A stretch of DNA of 64,000 nucleotides from Brugia malayi (GCF_000002995.4 NW_025062478.1:4068001-4132000), one strand, 5' to 3'; shown: positions 25,697 through 39,475, counted from the first letter of the stretch. The notes: generated by a model from the letters alone, not told the origin. A program made the numbers and translations.

Positions 25697-26758
25697 ATGT
25701 CATCGAAGAAGAATTCACAGCTGCAAACTAATTCCGAAACTGTTCACTGGAAAAAAACGGTAATTTTTCATAGTTTTTTTTTTCCTTTTTTTTACTATAA
25801 AATATTAATCGACTTAATAATCCCATAAAATGATACTGTGTGAAGTGGTTGCTTTGATAAGATAGTGAGGTATTTCATTTAGGTCCAGTTTTACTTTCCA
25901 GTTCCAGCAGTGTTGTTTCTTTGTATCGGATAATTTTTATTTACATCGAAGGTCACACGATCATGTGACATATGTGATGTAACAACACTTGTAACCATCG
26001 GTATGCATGGATAGTCAAAGAAATTTGCCCATTAGATTTTTTCCTGATTCGAAGCCTATGCATGATTCAGCTGCAAAATTACGAAGTTCATGCGGTCGAA
26101 CCCGCGGCATGCATAGCTCACATATATCGTTCATTATCTTCTTAGTTGGCCAAAGCGTTGGTAAGCGGAAGTGAATGGCCCGATAAAGATGAATTATTGG
26201 ATGTATTGTATTGGGGCAGGCAACTTCTTGCACTTATGATTGGCATTTTTTGGGGTTTCATACCTCTGCATGGCTTTCTGGCTATTGTCCTCTATATCGT
26301 AATTTCTACCGCGATTGGTCAATTATACGCTACCACTTTTCAAAAGGTTTGTTATTATATCTATTTGCTTACTCTTTAATTTTAATATTTAAATAACAGT
26401 TTCTCGTGTTAGTAATTCATACTCACACTTTCTTTTCCATCGATTGTTGCACTTTTCATTGTATGTGCTAAAATGTAGTAAAAAGTAATTACTGTAAGAA
26501 ACATACCTTGATATCTTTTTTGAAGCCTTTGTGTCCGTACATCGAATCACATTTTGTGTAAGAGTTACGGTGAATTTTTCAAATAATATGAAAGAGGAAA
26601 GCTTGTTTGATTCGATTTAGGTTAAATGAAACTCATTTCAGGTAGACGAAGATTCTTTAGGTGGATTTTGGGAATTAGCAAAAGAAGGTTTTGGGTCTGC
26701 ATTTGCAACATTTATGGTTTCATGGATAGGCGTTTATTCTGCTTCACATTTTAATTGA
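25697..26758 (+). CDS. RAB5IF: RAB5-interacting factor family protein
   Basis: Three exons (25697-25759, 26146-26346, 26642-26758) join in phase 0 to a 126-residue protein, close to the family's usual length. A short polar N-terminus is followed by the family signature: DKDELLDVLYWGRQLLALM, two hydrophobic segments (GIFWGFIPLHGFLAIVLY and a following one), and FWELAKEGFGSAFATFMVSW before a final helix. Members of this small membrane-protein family associate with the ER membrane complex/translocon environment and were first reported as RAB5 partners. The role here is inferred from family membership. The start codon at 25697 is the only ATG in frame before the conserved region. Confidence 0.9.
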
Positions 26759-27770
26759 TTATTATTTTTTGCTGCCAAAAGTAAGATCCGAAAATATGTC
26801 TTGATTGAAAATAAGGAAAAGTTATGTAGTTGTTGTCTTATCATATGAAGCAATTTAAACTTGTTTATGTTAATTAATTTAATGTAATTTGGGATTGTTT
26901 TCATATTGGTTTAGTAACTGCTGAATTGCTAGTCGATAGATTGATTCATTTGTAAAAAGATCACTGGTTATATGCTTAAGTATTGTTCTTTGTGCATATT
27001 CTGGAAACATTTCAGTTTCAATTAACATACGTTTATTCATTCTCATATCCAATTAATGTCATTTGCAGTAATGCATCTATGCAAGTGAAGCCTTGATTAT
27101 TGCCTTTTTTGAGGATTATTGACGAATTTTTTTTAATATTTAAGTTTCAAGGGGAATTCTTCATGTGGAAAAATTTGAATCTCGAAAATTTATTGTTCCA
27201 GTGATGGGTTTCTATCAGTTTGCGGCTTATCAGTTACCGGAAGGCATTCATCCAGCGCTGTTCATATGATTTATGACGAACTGCAATAAAGTTGAATCAA
27301 TTGTATGACTTGTTACTTTTAACTTACTTTATAAAATACTTATAAAAACGTAAAACATTGTTTCATTACAGGACACATCCTTGTTATTCTACTTATTATG
27401 AATGACCATACAAGATATCATCTTGATTTTAGTGCTTCTATTACGCCTGAACAATAGCTGTAGATGACTATTTAAAATATATAAATATGTGTTTAAAATA
27501 TGATTATTTAAACTTTGCAAATGTTTTATTAGCTGAAATTCTTTTCTCATCTCATCTTTTTTACGTTTGGAAAAAAAGGAGTCTTTGGTTTAAAGTGCTT
27601 GGTGAAATGTTTCGGCATTTATTAAATAACCAAAATTTTAGGCCTAAACGTATTTGTGCTTTTTTATGTTGTTAATTTTTGTCTCGACAGATCTTATATT
27701 TGCAGAGTTAGTTCGACTAATAATAAACGATGGCATGTTTATCTTACGAAGTTCATGATCATAATTAATA
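26759..27770. other. intergenic region, no supported gene
   Basis: Spacer between RAB5IF and B3GLCT, including the likely 3' untranslated region of the former. A 62-codon frame at 27487-27675 and a short hydrophobic frame near 27203 have no splice or domain support. Confidence 0.5.
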
Positions 27771-30700
27771 ATGTTGTTAGGGTTGTTGTGTATTTGGGTG
27801 ATTTCGGCCTACGGAATTGATGATCGAAGTAAGCTTAGTTTAAGTTCATCTATTTTTTTTTTCACTTGTTTTTTCACAGATATTAGCAACACTTAGGTCC
27901 TGTAATAAGCTGCTTATTTCGTCTATTTAGCTTGATTGATTTTTTTTTTAAGTTTCTAAAATGTAATACTAAAATTGAAATTGTATTGGATTAAGCCTTA
28001 ACATACAAGTTGCCCTTTGGTAAACTATTGCACTTTTGTTGACGATGAATAGATAGCAAGAGATTCATTTCATTCATAATGAAACCTTTACACTTTTATT
28101 AGAAGCATCAGTGGCCGAACATGAAATTTCAATTCTTTTTGTGATTTTATCACAAAATGCTGACTACGATGCTCACAAAACTTCGGTTTTATTCAGTTCA
28201 TTGAAAGGACAAATTTCGGAGAATTCAAATTTGGTAAAAATGACGTTCTCGATTTCCTTATACCTTTTTATTTTTGTTTCAGACTTTCCGTTCTCATTTT
28301 GCATCTAATATCTTTTTTTTTTCCTCGTTAAGCAGTTTGGTAGGAGATTGGGCCTGTTTAATTGTAAATTACTTTTTGACTATAGTTGGTGAGTATATGG
28401 TTATGTTCTATGTATGACTCATGTCTCATTGATTTTTGCAGATATTTTGAGGAGTTTAGAATAGATAGCTATGACTATTTGTTCTTTCTGTTAACGTATA
28501 ATTTTGATTAAAATTCTATGAATTTCAGCATGCCGATATTCTGAGAACACATGAGGATCTGCCGGAACTAACTGGAGCTTGGGCAGTTTGGCCAATGCTG
28601 GAAAGGTTGATTTTGCGACAGAAAAAATGCTAGACAGTATAATATTGATATTGAAGCTTTCTAAATGACAATAATTTGCAGTCTATCTCGAAAATATAAA
28701 GAAACGTGGGATTGGTTATTTATCTGTGAGCCAGATACAATGGTGAATATTAGTGCTTTGGTCGGATACCTGAATTCTTTTGATCGTAATGTAGGTCATG
28801 CAGTTGGACGAGGATTAACTGATAAAACGTGAATTCTTTGATTTTTATGTTCAATTATATGTTTTTTTTTTTTAAAAAAGACACAAGGCACTTGTAACGA
28901 AATGATTTTATTATATCTACAAACAATAGCATATTAGTGATGGCGATAAATATAAAGAGAAATGCGACTGCAGGAGTAAATTTAATCTTGAAAATTCCGA
29001 ACTATATTTACAGTATGTGCCCATTCATTTACTTAATTTTTTATTGGAAACTTTTCATATGTTTAATCGTTTTTCTATTTTTTTTCTTTTCAGGAATACA
29101 ATAATTCACCATTTTTTCAAATATGAGGATGATGAGCAGCACTTTTTTTATCCTGACTTTTCTACTGGACTAGCACTTTCGTGGACTTTACTCAAAAATG
29201 ATGGTGCCCTTGTCTGGAGAGGTTTCACTATTGATGCAAAGCATGAGGTTATTCTTTGTACTTTTCCATCAATGAATCAGTTTCTTTTTTCTTTTCTCTC
29301 CCTTTCTTTTTTATAATTTCTCAGTGTTATCAAGTTTTGCCAAGGGTTAAAGATTATGTACTGAATCAATGATTTTTTGTTTCTTATCAGAAATATCGTT
29401 GAAGAGATTATTTTAAAATGAAATGATATATTGAAGAAGTCTAGATTGTAGTTTGCCAGGCTATTAAAAGACAAACGCGGTGTCAGATTAAACAATACGC
29501 TGTCTTTCTGCCTTTTGGAACACGAATCGCAGTGTATTACTCGATATGTACAACCGGACTTTCAGGTTTACTCAGTTCCAGATTTCCTGTTTTTCACATA
29601 TTGCATAGTTTATATGCGTTACTTGTGCTTCTTTCAACTAAAAAGAAATAAAAAGAATTGCAAAGGATAACAGCATTCATTACTGTAATGGTAGAAAGTT
29701 GTCATATTAAGGATTATCATTTCACGTCTATACAGTTGTTGTTTCTAGTCTAGTTTCAGTATATTGGGAAATTTTTAGGATATTTAGTGTTTTAAGTTTC
29801 AATTCTGTAAGTAATGGTAAAGTTTCAAATTTTACCAGTAGTGTTAGTGTGTATGTGTTTATGAAACATCCACTATTGGAATTATGATGGAAAATTTAGC
29901 ATCTCAAAATAAATTATTTTTTATTTGCCAATGATTCATGTTGATGATGTCTAACTAAAATTGGCTGAGCTAAATTCACAAATTTAGTGCATGAGTAAAA
30001 TAACCAACAACGATGTCTATTTTGCAATCAAAACCTTCAGCGAGTTTCATAAAACCCGTATTGTAATTGTAAAACGAACTTGGGCGAAAACAGCGAAATT
30101 TGTAGAATATTTTAGCGATATGGAAGATCATTATGTACCAACTATAAATCTTGGTATTCAAAATACTGAAAGAGGTATTTTTCTGATATACGAAATGAAT
30201 GTTTCATTTGATTTTTTTTTTTTTTTTTCATATTAATGTATTATTTGAAAGATTTTAGAAAAAAGCTTTCTGATAAATGAGATAAGAAAATAAGTGATAT
30301 CTTGTAGGTGATTTTTCAGATAAAATTCTTCTTTTTTGCCAAATTTGTCAGCAATTAAGTGCTCTAAAGTCAGAGTTAAAAGTTTTTAACTAGTTAAAAT
30401 AGAACAGGACACTGTGGAAAAACTTTTGGTATATTGTCATATTATTTGAAAAATGACGAAATGGTAAAAAGGAGGTGGTTGGTGATAACAGATGATGATA
30501 CTTTGATAAGGTAAGCTTTGCTTTATTGTACATACAACTTTTTTTTTTTAATTCTATTAATGATTGAAATATATATGAGCTAAATTGTTTCACTTCATAC
30601 CTTCCCCTTATTTTCGCATCATTAGCACCAAAATGCAATCAGTCAGTTTGCAGTGTTCCAAGACTATATGAACTTTTATCATGTTATGATACAAAGAAGG

Positions 30701-31514
30701 AAATAATTATTGGTGAAAGATACGGTTATGGTTTTAGTGCTGATGGTCGTGAAGGATATGATTATCCAACTGGTGGTTCTGGGTAAGTTTTTATTTATCA
30801 TATATGATATTATTGTTCATATATGATATTAAGTTAATACACTAGAAGTTCGAATTACAGAATGATATTTTCGCGAAAAGCTGTAGAAAAGATTACAGCG
30901 TCCTGTGGTTGTCCGAGTATCGATTCACCTGATGATATGATTATTGGTAAGTGCTTTTGCATATCTTTATTGAAAATTTTGAGCTTTAAGTCTGGATTTG
31001 TAATTGTAAACTTATATTCCAAAGATTTGAAGTTGAAATTTTGTTAATCTTCTGCATTATTTTGAATTTTAAAATGATAATTACTTTTTGAAATATTGGT
31101 AAATTGTTATGGATATTTATCGATGTATTATGATGCATTCATTAAGGCTTAATATTTGATAATGTATTGTCACTGATATCTTTAAATTTAGGAAATATTG
31201 CTAGATTTGTAAGAATTACGCAATTTATCTGGTTCTTTTTTCTTATTTTCTTGCATGCTTTCACTTCGATCTTTTACCTGACGAATTTACCATTATTTTC
31301 AGGTATGTGTGCCCGTCGTCTTGGCATCCCCATAATTCACTCTGCAGCCTTTCATCAAGCTCAGCCGGGCGATTATTCAGAATTGTACCTTAAGCGAATA
31401 CGGCCTATATCATTTCATAAATTCATGAATATAGATCCATATGAAGTTTACATGGAACGCCTATATGAATCGTCCGCCCAAACAGCTAGTCGCCCAGTAC
31501 ATTCCGAGTTATGA
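27771..31514 (+). CDS. B3GLCT: beta-1,3-glucosyltransferase acting on O-fucosylated thrombospondin repeats
   Basis: Eleven exons close in phase to 465 residues: 27771-27828, 28103-28233, 28529-28605, 28682-28828, 29094-29247, 29452-29565, 29988-30174, 30408-30510, 30654-30782, 30861-30946 and 31303-31514. The N-terminus ([15 protein letters not shown]) is a signal peptide. The N-terminal domain includes [21 protein letters not shown] and FTIDAKHE. The catalytic domain has [12 protein letters not shown] with the metal-binding Asp triad, [46 protein letters not shown] and the [11 protein letters not shown] motif. Family members add glucose to O-fucose on thrombospondin type 1 repeats in the ER. 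The C-terminal tetrapeptide HSEL looks like a KDEL-type retrieval signal. Length is slightly under the vertebrate enzyme. Confidence 0.93.
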
Positions 31515-32489
31515 ATAATTTGTTCGTAGTTGATGTAAGGAGTTGAACATGTGCTCAGTTGGAGAAATGCTTTTAGTCCTTTCAAAAAGTAGACTAATGG
31601 AAATGATAGATATGATTAAAGCTTGAGTATAGTAGACATATATGCCGTAGTTACTGTCGTACTTTCAAATATTCTTCGGGAAATTAGATCCATGATATAT
31701 CTTTGAAATTTCTAATAATTTCAATATTAAGTACTAAGGTTTTTTTGATGATTAGAAGAGCGCCCTACCATGTTTGGATAATATTAACTAAGTAGTGTCC
31801 AAAGAAAAGTTCGTTATATTTATCATCAATGTCCTTAAAAATATTTGTACCTTAGCAAACCATCAAGTTTCTACGGCATTATAAGAGGAATACTTTTCCC
31901 CACCTATACTGATATTAGAGTTTTAACGTCACCTTAATGTCTGTGTTCAATTAAGTTTTAGTATGACAATTTGTTGATAAATTATGCCATGAGGACACTA
32001 TTATTTTTTTCATTCTTATTTCTTGCATAAGTTTTGGTTTAAAATTTTTTCTCTATATTGTGCTTCTCTTTCATTAATTTCCCGTTAATTTTATTCGAAA
32101 CGGATATTCCTCATCAATTTTCTCATGAATTGGCTCTGTGAATAATTTTTGACATGACCATGCTTCCACAATCAGTGCAGTTCCGATATTCATATATGAA
32201 ATGATGAAGCTAAACAGTTGTTTACCAAATGATTGAGTCATGAAAAGTTATGGTTGCTTACCGTATTAATATTCTTATATTTTATTAATGTTTGGTATCA
32301 TGGAAAAAAGGAACTTAAGACATCCCTTGGGGTTTTTTTTTTTTTTGAAACTAAATGGTATTATAGATGTATATTTAATATTTGATGCTTCATACTTACA
32401 CATTTTTCACTTATATCGCTTGTGTTTCGGACCGGAACTTTGTAATGAAAGACAAATTTTATGTATAACTTCTATTGCAGTAATACACG
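31515..32489. other. intergenic region, no supported gene
   Basis: About 1 kb between B3GLCT and the small mitochondrial-type gene, probably holding the 3' untranslated region of the first and the promoter of the second. I see no other structure. Confidence 0.5.
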
Positions 32490-33543
32490 ATGCGAGCGGC
32501 GCCTTTTCTATCCCGACTTACTGCTCTTTCCAGGTTACCAAACAGATGCTGTCAAACAAGTCAAACAAGGTCACCGAAGGAGTAAGTTTTGTCATTTCTG
32601 AACTTCGTTATTGAAGGACAAGCTCTTGTATATTGTAATTATAAAAGTCTTAAACTAATTTTGGTGATTAGTATTATTTCCAAACTAAATTTGATTCTCA
32701 TTATCAGATATGCTATCTATTAGTATTGCTGTTTGACTACTTTCCATTTTGTCCGTCCAATTTTGACTTTTGACTTTCACTTATAGATAATTATAGATTC
32801 AGTCAATCTTAGCCTTGTTTTAACTTATTTTTTGATTCTTTTCTAGGGATAAATATGAGATGTTCCGTAAATTAAACGAATATGCCAGTTCTGGATTGTG
32901 GGATGATAGGTACAATAAACCAAGATTATTTCTTTTCGGTAAAAATCGGCAAAAAGTATATGAAATTCATGATAAAATGGTTTGTTTTATCTTCAATTTT
33001 AGAGTGAATTTATTATCTATACAAATTCATTTTTCATTGAGAATCTTTCGTTTCTTCCATAGACAAATTAGTAAATTATTTAATTATCAAAGGAGAGCTA
33101 TTTTTTTTAAGAAGCCGAATAAGCTTTTTCATCTTTTCATTGTGCACTTGCATAAACGCGGTGATTATTAATAATCATACTAATTTACAATGAAGATTTT
33201 GAAATATCAGTATATAAAGAAAAGGTCTTTATAATGTGATATAAAGAAATGGTCTCACACCTGTTTTATATTTTTTCGTGTTCATATGCTCTCAGTGACA
33301 GAGGATTCCTTCTAGCTTATATTTATTAGTTTGATGCTTACATAATTGCAGACACCTAAAACAGATCCATTTTTTCAACGATCACCATATGGGGTGCATT
33401 TGGAGGTAATGTATCGTTTAAGTTTGGGAATTGCCGCCATAACGATTATTTGCTCATTGTATGTTATGTTGATCCCGGAGGAGAAGCGTCTAAAATACAA
33501 ATATCGCAAAGAGCATCATGCTTCTGGTGAAGAACATAACTGA
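32490..33543 (+). CDS. small single-pass membrane protein with a probable mitochondrial presequence
   Basis: Three exons (32490-32581, 32847-32979, 33352-33543) join in phase to 138 residues. The N-terminus MRAAPFLSRLTALSRLPNR is Arg/Ser/Leu-rich without acidic residues, a typical matrix-targeting presequence. A charged middle (RPRLFLFGKNRQ-like) leads to one transmembrane segment (LSLGIAAITIICSLYVMLI), followed by a lysine-rich tail ending HHASGEEHN. This layout suits an accessory subunit of an inner-membrane respiratory complex. The region around the helix loosely recalls the NDUFB11-type complex I subunit, but similarity by eye is too weak to name it. The start was chosen because this frame, unlike the other open frame over exon 1, splices in phase. 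Confidence 0.65.
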
Positions 33544-34624
33544 TCCAAAAATTCTTCATATTTAAATTTAATTTATAGGATAAATTTGCTACCTCGTTTC
33601 ATCCGAAAATGAGTTATAATTTCACTCAAAAACAGGAGCCGAAATTGTTAATATGGGTATAATTGTTAAGTATTATAAGAATGATAATTGTAGGGTATTA
33701 TTATAATAAATAGTATTAATAGTTAACCTTAAGAGAAAGTCCAGTGCTTTTGGTTGCAATTTTTTCGTATACATATTATATATATTTATCATTGGCAATA
33801 TGATTTAGTAACATTGTGAATGCATTTTGAGATGTTGCTGATCTTAAAACTTTACTTGAATAATTTACCTTTAACATGTAGGTTATGATGTATTACAGGT
33901 TATGTTTTCATAGTTTTTTTTTTTTTTTTTTTCAATAAAATTTGAATATCTGTCTGCGCAACACATGATCGATGTATACAGTAGATTACTGGAAGAGTTG
34001 TTAAAATAAATGCTGATAATACTTTTTCCTCTCTTTCCTCTCAAAGTTAGATTTACTCTCTCTCTCTCTCGGAATTTGTAAACAAATGGGCAATGTAATA
34101 ATATGATCAATTCATACTAATATGTTTTTATTTTTCTTTTTTAAGATAAATGATATGCAAATTTAAAATATTTTTAACTATATAAGGGAGGTAATATCAT
34201 TTCACGCTAATAGTTTTGATTATTACAATAAATTGCTAGTGGCAAATAAAGATTCTCAAATGGAGACAAATGCGCGAGAAGTTGATAGCGATGAGTACGT
34301 TTTGATGTAACATCATTGATAATAATAATAATAGAATCTTTGGATGATGATTTATTAAAAAGAAGAAAAAAGAAGCGAAATATTTATAAAAAAATGTAGT
34401 ATTACCTTTCCAATTAAATGGCTAAGCAAGTTTCTGATATAAATGTTTCTAGTAGTGCAAGAAGAAAAGCAAATCTTAACCAATATATTTTTTTCGCAAA
34501 TTTTTACGAATGCTTTAAAAAAGATAATTTTAATTGGAGTCGTGTTCCAAGCGTTCCAATCTATCACCACATTTCCCTATCTTAGTTTCAAAATATAGAA
34601 TTAATTTTTATTTCCATGCTATAG
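33544..34624. other. intergenic region and possible 5' exons of the pseudokinase gene
   Basis: It contains a poly-T run near 33917 and a CT microsatellite at 34057-34070. ATG codons at 34260 (METNAREVDSDEY) and 34418 (MAKQVSDINVSSS) open short frames that may be first exons of the downstream gene. Neither joins the next exon in phase with an obvious donor, so they are left unassigned. Confidence 0.4.
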
Positions 34625-37600
34625 AATCGATTTACTATCCAAATTCAAACTATGCTTTGTCCTACGAACACTTCATATTGCTAGCGAACAAAAACATTAC
34701 AAAGTACGATATTGTGTTAAAAATAGACAAAATAATGTGAAACTTATGCTTATGGTCACTGCACTTGTTAATGGTACCACTCTTCGAGAAACGGTTCAGT
34801 TTATTTTACAAAAGCTGTAAAAAGTACTGTTTGATTTTGAGTGAAAATTTCTCTCATAAAGAAGATAAATTATTTTTTGACATCGGTCAAAATTGAATTT
34901 TCTTTTTCTTTCACTTATCTATCATTAAGTTTATTTATTTACTTCATTCATTATTGTAAAATGTTCAAACTTTAAGATAAAGTCAAAAAAAAGCGAAAAT
35001 TCTCACAGTTATCTTATTGAATTTACTTATCTATATGAGTTATTTAAAGTAAATATTGAAAATTTTTAGCTAAATGAGTTAATTAAATGTGCAGAATTTG
35101 AGAATAGTCATCGCTTTTTACTGTATTCTTCTGTTTTTATTTTTCGACACTATTTATTTGTGGAATATCAAACAATGGCCTATGATTTGGAACAAATTCT
35201 TCATGTTAAACGAAAGTAAATAAATTTTTTTGATTTTTATAAGCTAAATTTTTCTGAGCACCACTAAAAAATCGTTTACCTCTACTACACTTCATATCAC
35301 ATCTCATTTTCATATAGAAAATATAACTGTTACTTTTTAAAAGTTTTATTCTTCCATTTAATTTGTCTATAAACAGCCCAATTATTCGTTTCAAATTTTT
35401 AACTGAAATTTACCATCGATCATATGCTTCAAACATTTTCATTTGTTTCTTAAATGTATTCTCATCTGTTCGTATAGTTCACTTTCTATATTCTACAATA
35501 TACTTAATTATTATTTTACAGAGATATGATAGACAATAATGAAGTGTTGATAAGTTCAGTATTAAGTGAAAATATTATTGGACATATTTTGCGTAAAATT
35601 CTTAAGGTAAGGCTAAAAATAATTTAAAAGTTGTAGAAATATTTAGAAATTACATTTAATGTAAAGTTTTAAGTATGGTTTATTCTTTATTCTTGATTGT
35701 GCGTAAAATTGTTATGAATTACAAACTGTTTATGCTTGACCATAAATGAAATTAACTTTTTGAATTATGAATTATGCATGATTTATTTTTGATCGCTCAT
35801 AAAGTTAGAGTAAATTTTGAAATTATCTAATATAATATTATTAAAATTTCTATTTATTAATTACTTCCACGTTTATTAAAAATATTTTTACTCATTTCCT
35901 TTTAGGCACTTTCATATTTACATCAATATGCTTTACACAATAATTTGATTACACGATCAATTATTGTTACGGAAAATTGTGATATCAAATTGACTGGTTT
36001 CAAATGGACAGTGTTAAAAACTGAAGATATTAGAAAGGCTCTTAGGTTTTCTATTACATCCTAAGAAACAAAAGTTGAAATCAAATATAATTAATTCAGA
36101 GAGTTGAATTCAGATACAATTAATTTAAATTCAATATATTTCTATCATTTTTTTTTTTCTTGACAACAACAAAGCTCCAATTTTCATCTAAGGATAGGAA
36201 AAATGAGTCATGGAAACTATAAGTGAATCGAATTGAAATCAGATAAAAAATGTAGTATCTTCTCAAAAAATAATAAACTGCATATAGTTTAATGGATATT
36301 TTTAGTTTGCGGAATAATCGTTTCTTCGGGCGACCAACGCAATGGGCACCGGAAGAAGCTCTCAATAATATTGAAAATTACGGACCACATACTGAACTTT
36401 GGTAGTTTAGTCAGTATTGATTAGTAATAGGTAGTTGAGAGAATTAAAGAATTAAATTCAAAAATATTCACATGAATATATGAATTGTTTGCTTTTATTT
36501 TTAGGCATGTAGGATTATTAATACCGGAAATGGTTACCGGTGAAACGTTTCATTTGACTAATACGATGTATTCGAAGGATGTGAAACAATATGCTGAACA
36601 ACTTGTAAGTTCATCTAATCATTATTATTTAATACATAAATCTTTTGTCCACTGAATGTAGTTTAGTTAAAGTTTAAATTCATTTCTAAATCTTAATCTT
36701 GCAGATGAAATTTCAATTACCTGTACCATATAATGGATGGTTTCCAAGTGGAGTAAAATTTGTAAGTTTCATTCTGCAGTTTTCTTTTGTTAAACCATTT
36801 TGCATTTCTTTTTAATCAATAAAAGCATTCTTTAACATCACATAAACAGTACAGTAGGATATTTGCATGTGATATTACATTTCTTACTGTATTCATTCGC
36901 ATTACAGTAGGATAATAAAATATTACTGCTTTGTTACTGTATTTATTCGCATTACAGTAGATGGGTTTATCATTAGATTTGTTGCTTTTTACTTTTAGTC
37001 TGTTTGCTCAATTTTTATTTTTTCTCCAAAGTATCAGAAGTGTTTCTATTTTTTTTCATGGCATTATATTTGCCACATTTATATACTTTATGTTGAAGTA
37101 AATTCAGTGCATTATTTGACTATCATTACTTGTTTCAGTCATTAAGTTCAGAAATTCTACGATTATGGCATTGTTTAATGCAACCAAATCATGAAAAACG
37201 GCCAACCATTGGCGAACTTCTTGATCGAAAAGTTTTTAAAATCATAAAATCGGTTGATAAATCAGAAATTCGAGAAGTTTTGCTTGCTAGCGGTAAATTT
37301 TTGTATTTTTATTGCTTCTAAATCTTTTAAATCATAGCATGATTAATTTTGATTTAGCAAAAAAGTATCGGGTAACTCCTGATGAGCTACCAGAGCCGTT
37401 ACAAAAATGGACTCAACTAGTAAATTATTCGCGTGAACGCGGGGCAAGTGATGTTACGCGTTTAGAATCCTTATATCTTGGTATGGGTCGAAATGAATTT
37501 TTCTCCTCAGTCAGCTACAAAGACGTAAGTAAATTAGCTAATAAAATTTGCTTAAATGCACCTGAAAAGGTATATTCTAGAAGTTTGAATGAATGTGACA

Positions 37601-38693
37601 ATTTCTACTCTCATTGAAAGTACTAGTTTTAGGAAATTGATGATGAAAATCCAATGTATAAAATTGATTTCCGAAAAGTACCGAATGATTTATTGCAATG
37701 TGTTTGTATTGTAATACTCAAAAAACGCAAGAAGAAAGCCGCATTAGCTCTTACAGTACACTTAGATATAAATACCACTGACATGTGTACTGTTGTTTGT
37801 CGAAATGTTTATAAGTTTGTGCAAAGTGAAGTAATAGGGTAAGTAACTGCAAAGTATGAAAAAACCATTTACTTATTTTATGAGTAAATAATTTTACTTA
37901 TCCTAATTTAGCTCAGATTCGAGGCAATAATACTTGAGTAAATTAAAAAGTTAGTGTTCAACAAAATAATTGGCACAAGTCATTTTAAATGAAATTGTGC
38001 TTATCTAGTTTAATTTTTTAAATGTTATTAATAGAGACTGGAAATTTTTTCCTCTGCAAAAAGTTAAATGCATTATTTCAGATTTATTAATTACGTTCGA
38101 ATTAGTTTGGAAATAATTGAGATCTTGAAGCAACGTGAACAAACACGTGCAAAGCATAGAAGTTGGCAAATTTTTTTGGAAGAAGATGAAATCAATGAAT
38201 TGGAAACTGTTGCGCAAGTTCATATAATATTTGATGGCTTAACCGCTCGGAATGTTTTGGTTAGTTCTTTAGCTAACAGACTTTTTTCTTAGTCTAATAC
38301 ACTGGTCATTCTATTTGCATGATTCGTCGAAATGATGAAAATGAATAAATAAATAGGAATTTAAATTTCAATTGAACAAAAATAAAATTTGAGTATAAAA
38401 TATTCAAATTTTACTAGAATCCGATAAATGATTGTTAAGATTACCTAAATATATAGTTTGAACAAACAAAAGTTTCACTATGCATAAATTTTCAGGAGAA
38501 GGCAGAAAAAGGAAATTTCGAATTTAAAGATTTCAACATGATCGATTCACCGGCACTTGAAACATTTGCACAACATATAACAAATGATCAAAATGTAATT
38601 AGCAGCTTTTATTTGCACAAAACACTTAGTTATTTCGTTTTCTTTTCTTTCTTTTTTTATAATCAATTTAATCATGTAGAAAATTTGATTTAA
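34625..38693 (+). CDS. pseudokinase (protein-kinase fold without catalytic residues)
   Basis: Chained exons: 34625 to about 34790, 35070-35215, 35522-35606, 35906-36045, 36306-36401, 36505-36604, 36705-36761, 37139-37292, 37358-37569, 37633-37838, 38082-38259 and 38496-38693. Phases close from 35070 onward. The 5' end and the last donor/stop are uncertain. The kinase landmarks are recognisable but degenerate. ALSYLHQYALHNNLI occupies the catalytic-loop position without the HRD Asp, and DIKLTGFKW stands where DFG should be. A following GRPTQWAPEEAL matches the APE segment, HVGLLIPEMVTG the helix-F region, and MQPNHEKRPTIGELL the usual end of the fold. About 250 residues follow with no recognised domain, including a basic KKRKKK stretch and a Glu-rich end. 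Such proteins usually act as scaffolds or allosteric partners. I cannot place it in a named family. Confidence 0.65.
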
Positions 38694-39475
38694 CCACCGA
38701 TTACTAATTTATTAAAATTTCATTAATCAAATTTCAAAAATTATTTTCAAACTCAAGAAATAACTGAAGTCGTATAGTGAATCAAATATGAGCAAAATCT
38801 GCAATGTTCAACTACAAAAATTCATTCATATTTAGAGCAACGAATAACAGGAAACAAAAGATGGATGAAGTATAATATACTTACCTGTATGACGTGAATG
38901 AATTTTGTTATATTTTGCTTTTATTTCCCGAGATTTCTCGATCAGTTGCAAGAGTTACTCAACCATTAAATATTCCTTACAATTACTGTTTACATCCCAA
39001 CAACACATTCTTAAAACAATAATACGAACTTTTGTTTGGACTGTTCATTTGCGTATCGATACCAGCAAAGATGAACGATAGAGCTGCTGATCTACGTTTT
39101 CCAGTCATATTGATATGTTCATATTGCGTGATTTACGTGGTCGTTTTTCTTGTACTTGTTCCACGTCATTTGATATTTTTATTTATTGTAGCGTTTGGAT
39201 CTCAAATCTCGTTCCTACATATACATTTTGCATCCTCCAGGATAGTTATATTGTAGTATTTGTATTCATAACGATACGAATTGACACTGAATTCTGAATT
39301 TTGGTTTACACTTACATATGTTTTAATTTTATTAGTTGTGCTGATATTTGATATATCATTTACGTGATCATTTACGCTTGACGAATCACCCAACTGAATA
39401 TCAGTAACAGAAATTCTGCGGTGAATTTTCAGATTGATTTCACGTAAGGAATGAGTAATTGACGAAAAAAACGAA
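38694..39475. other. intergenic region, no supported gene
   Basis: Spacer between the pseudokinase gene and BTBD9. Overlapping small frames on both strands (39032-39486) are hydrophobic or low-complexity and show no conserved motif. Confidence 0.5.

Noticed and set aside
27487..27675. 62-codon frame between RAB5IF and B3GLCT
   Set aside because: No domain or splice partner; it probably lies in intergenic or untranslated sequence.
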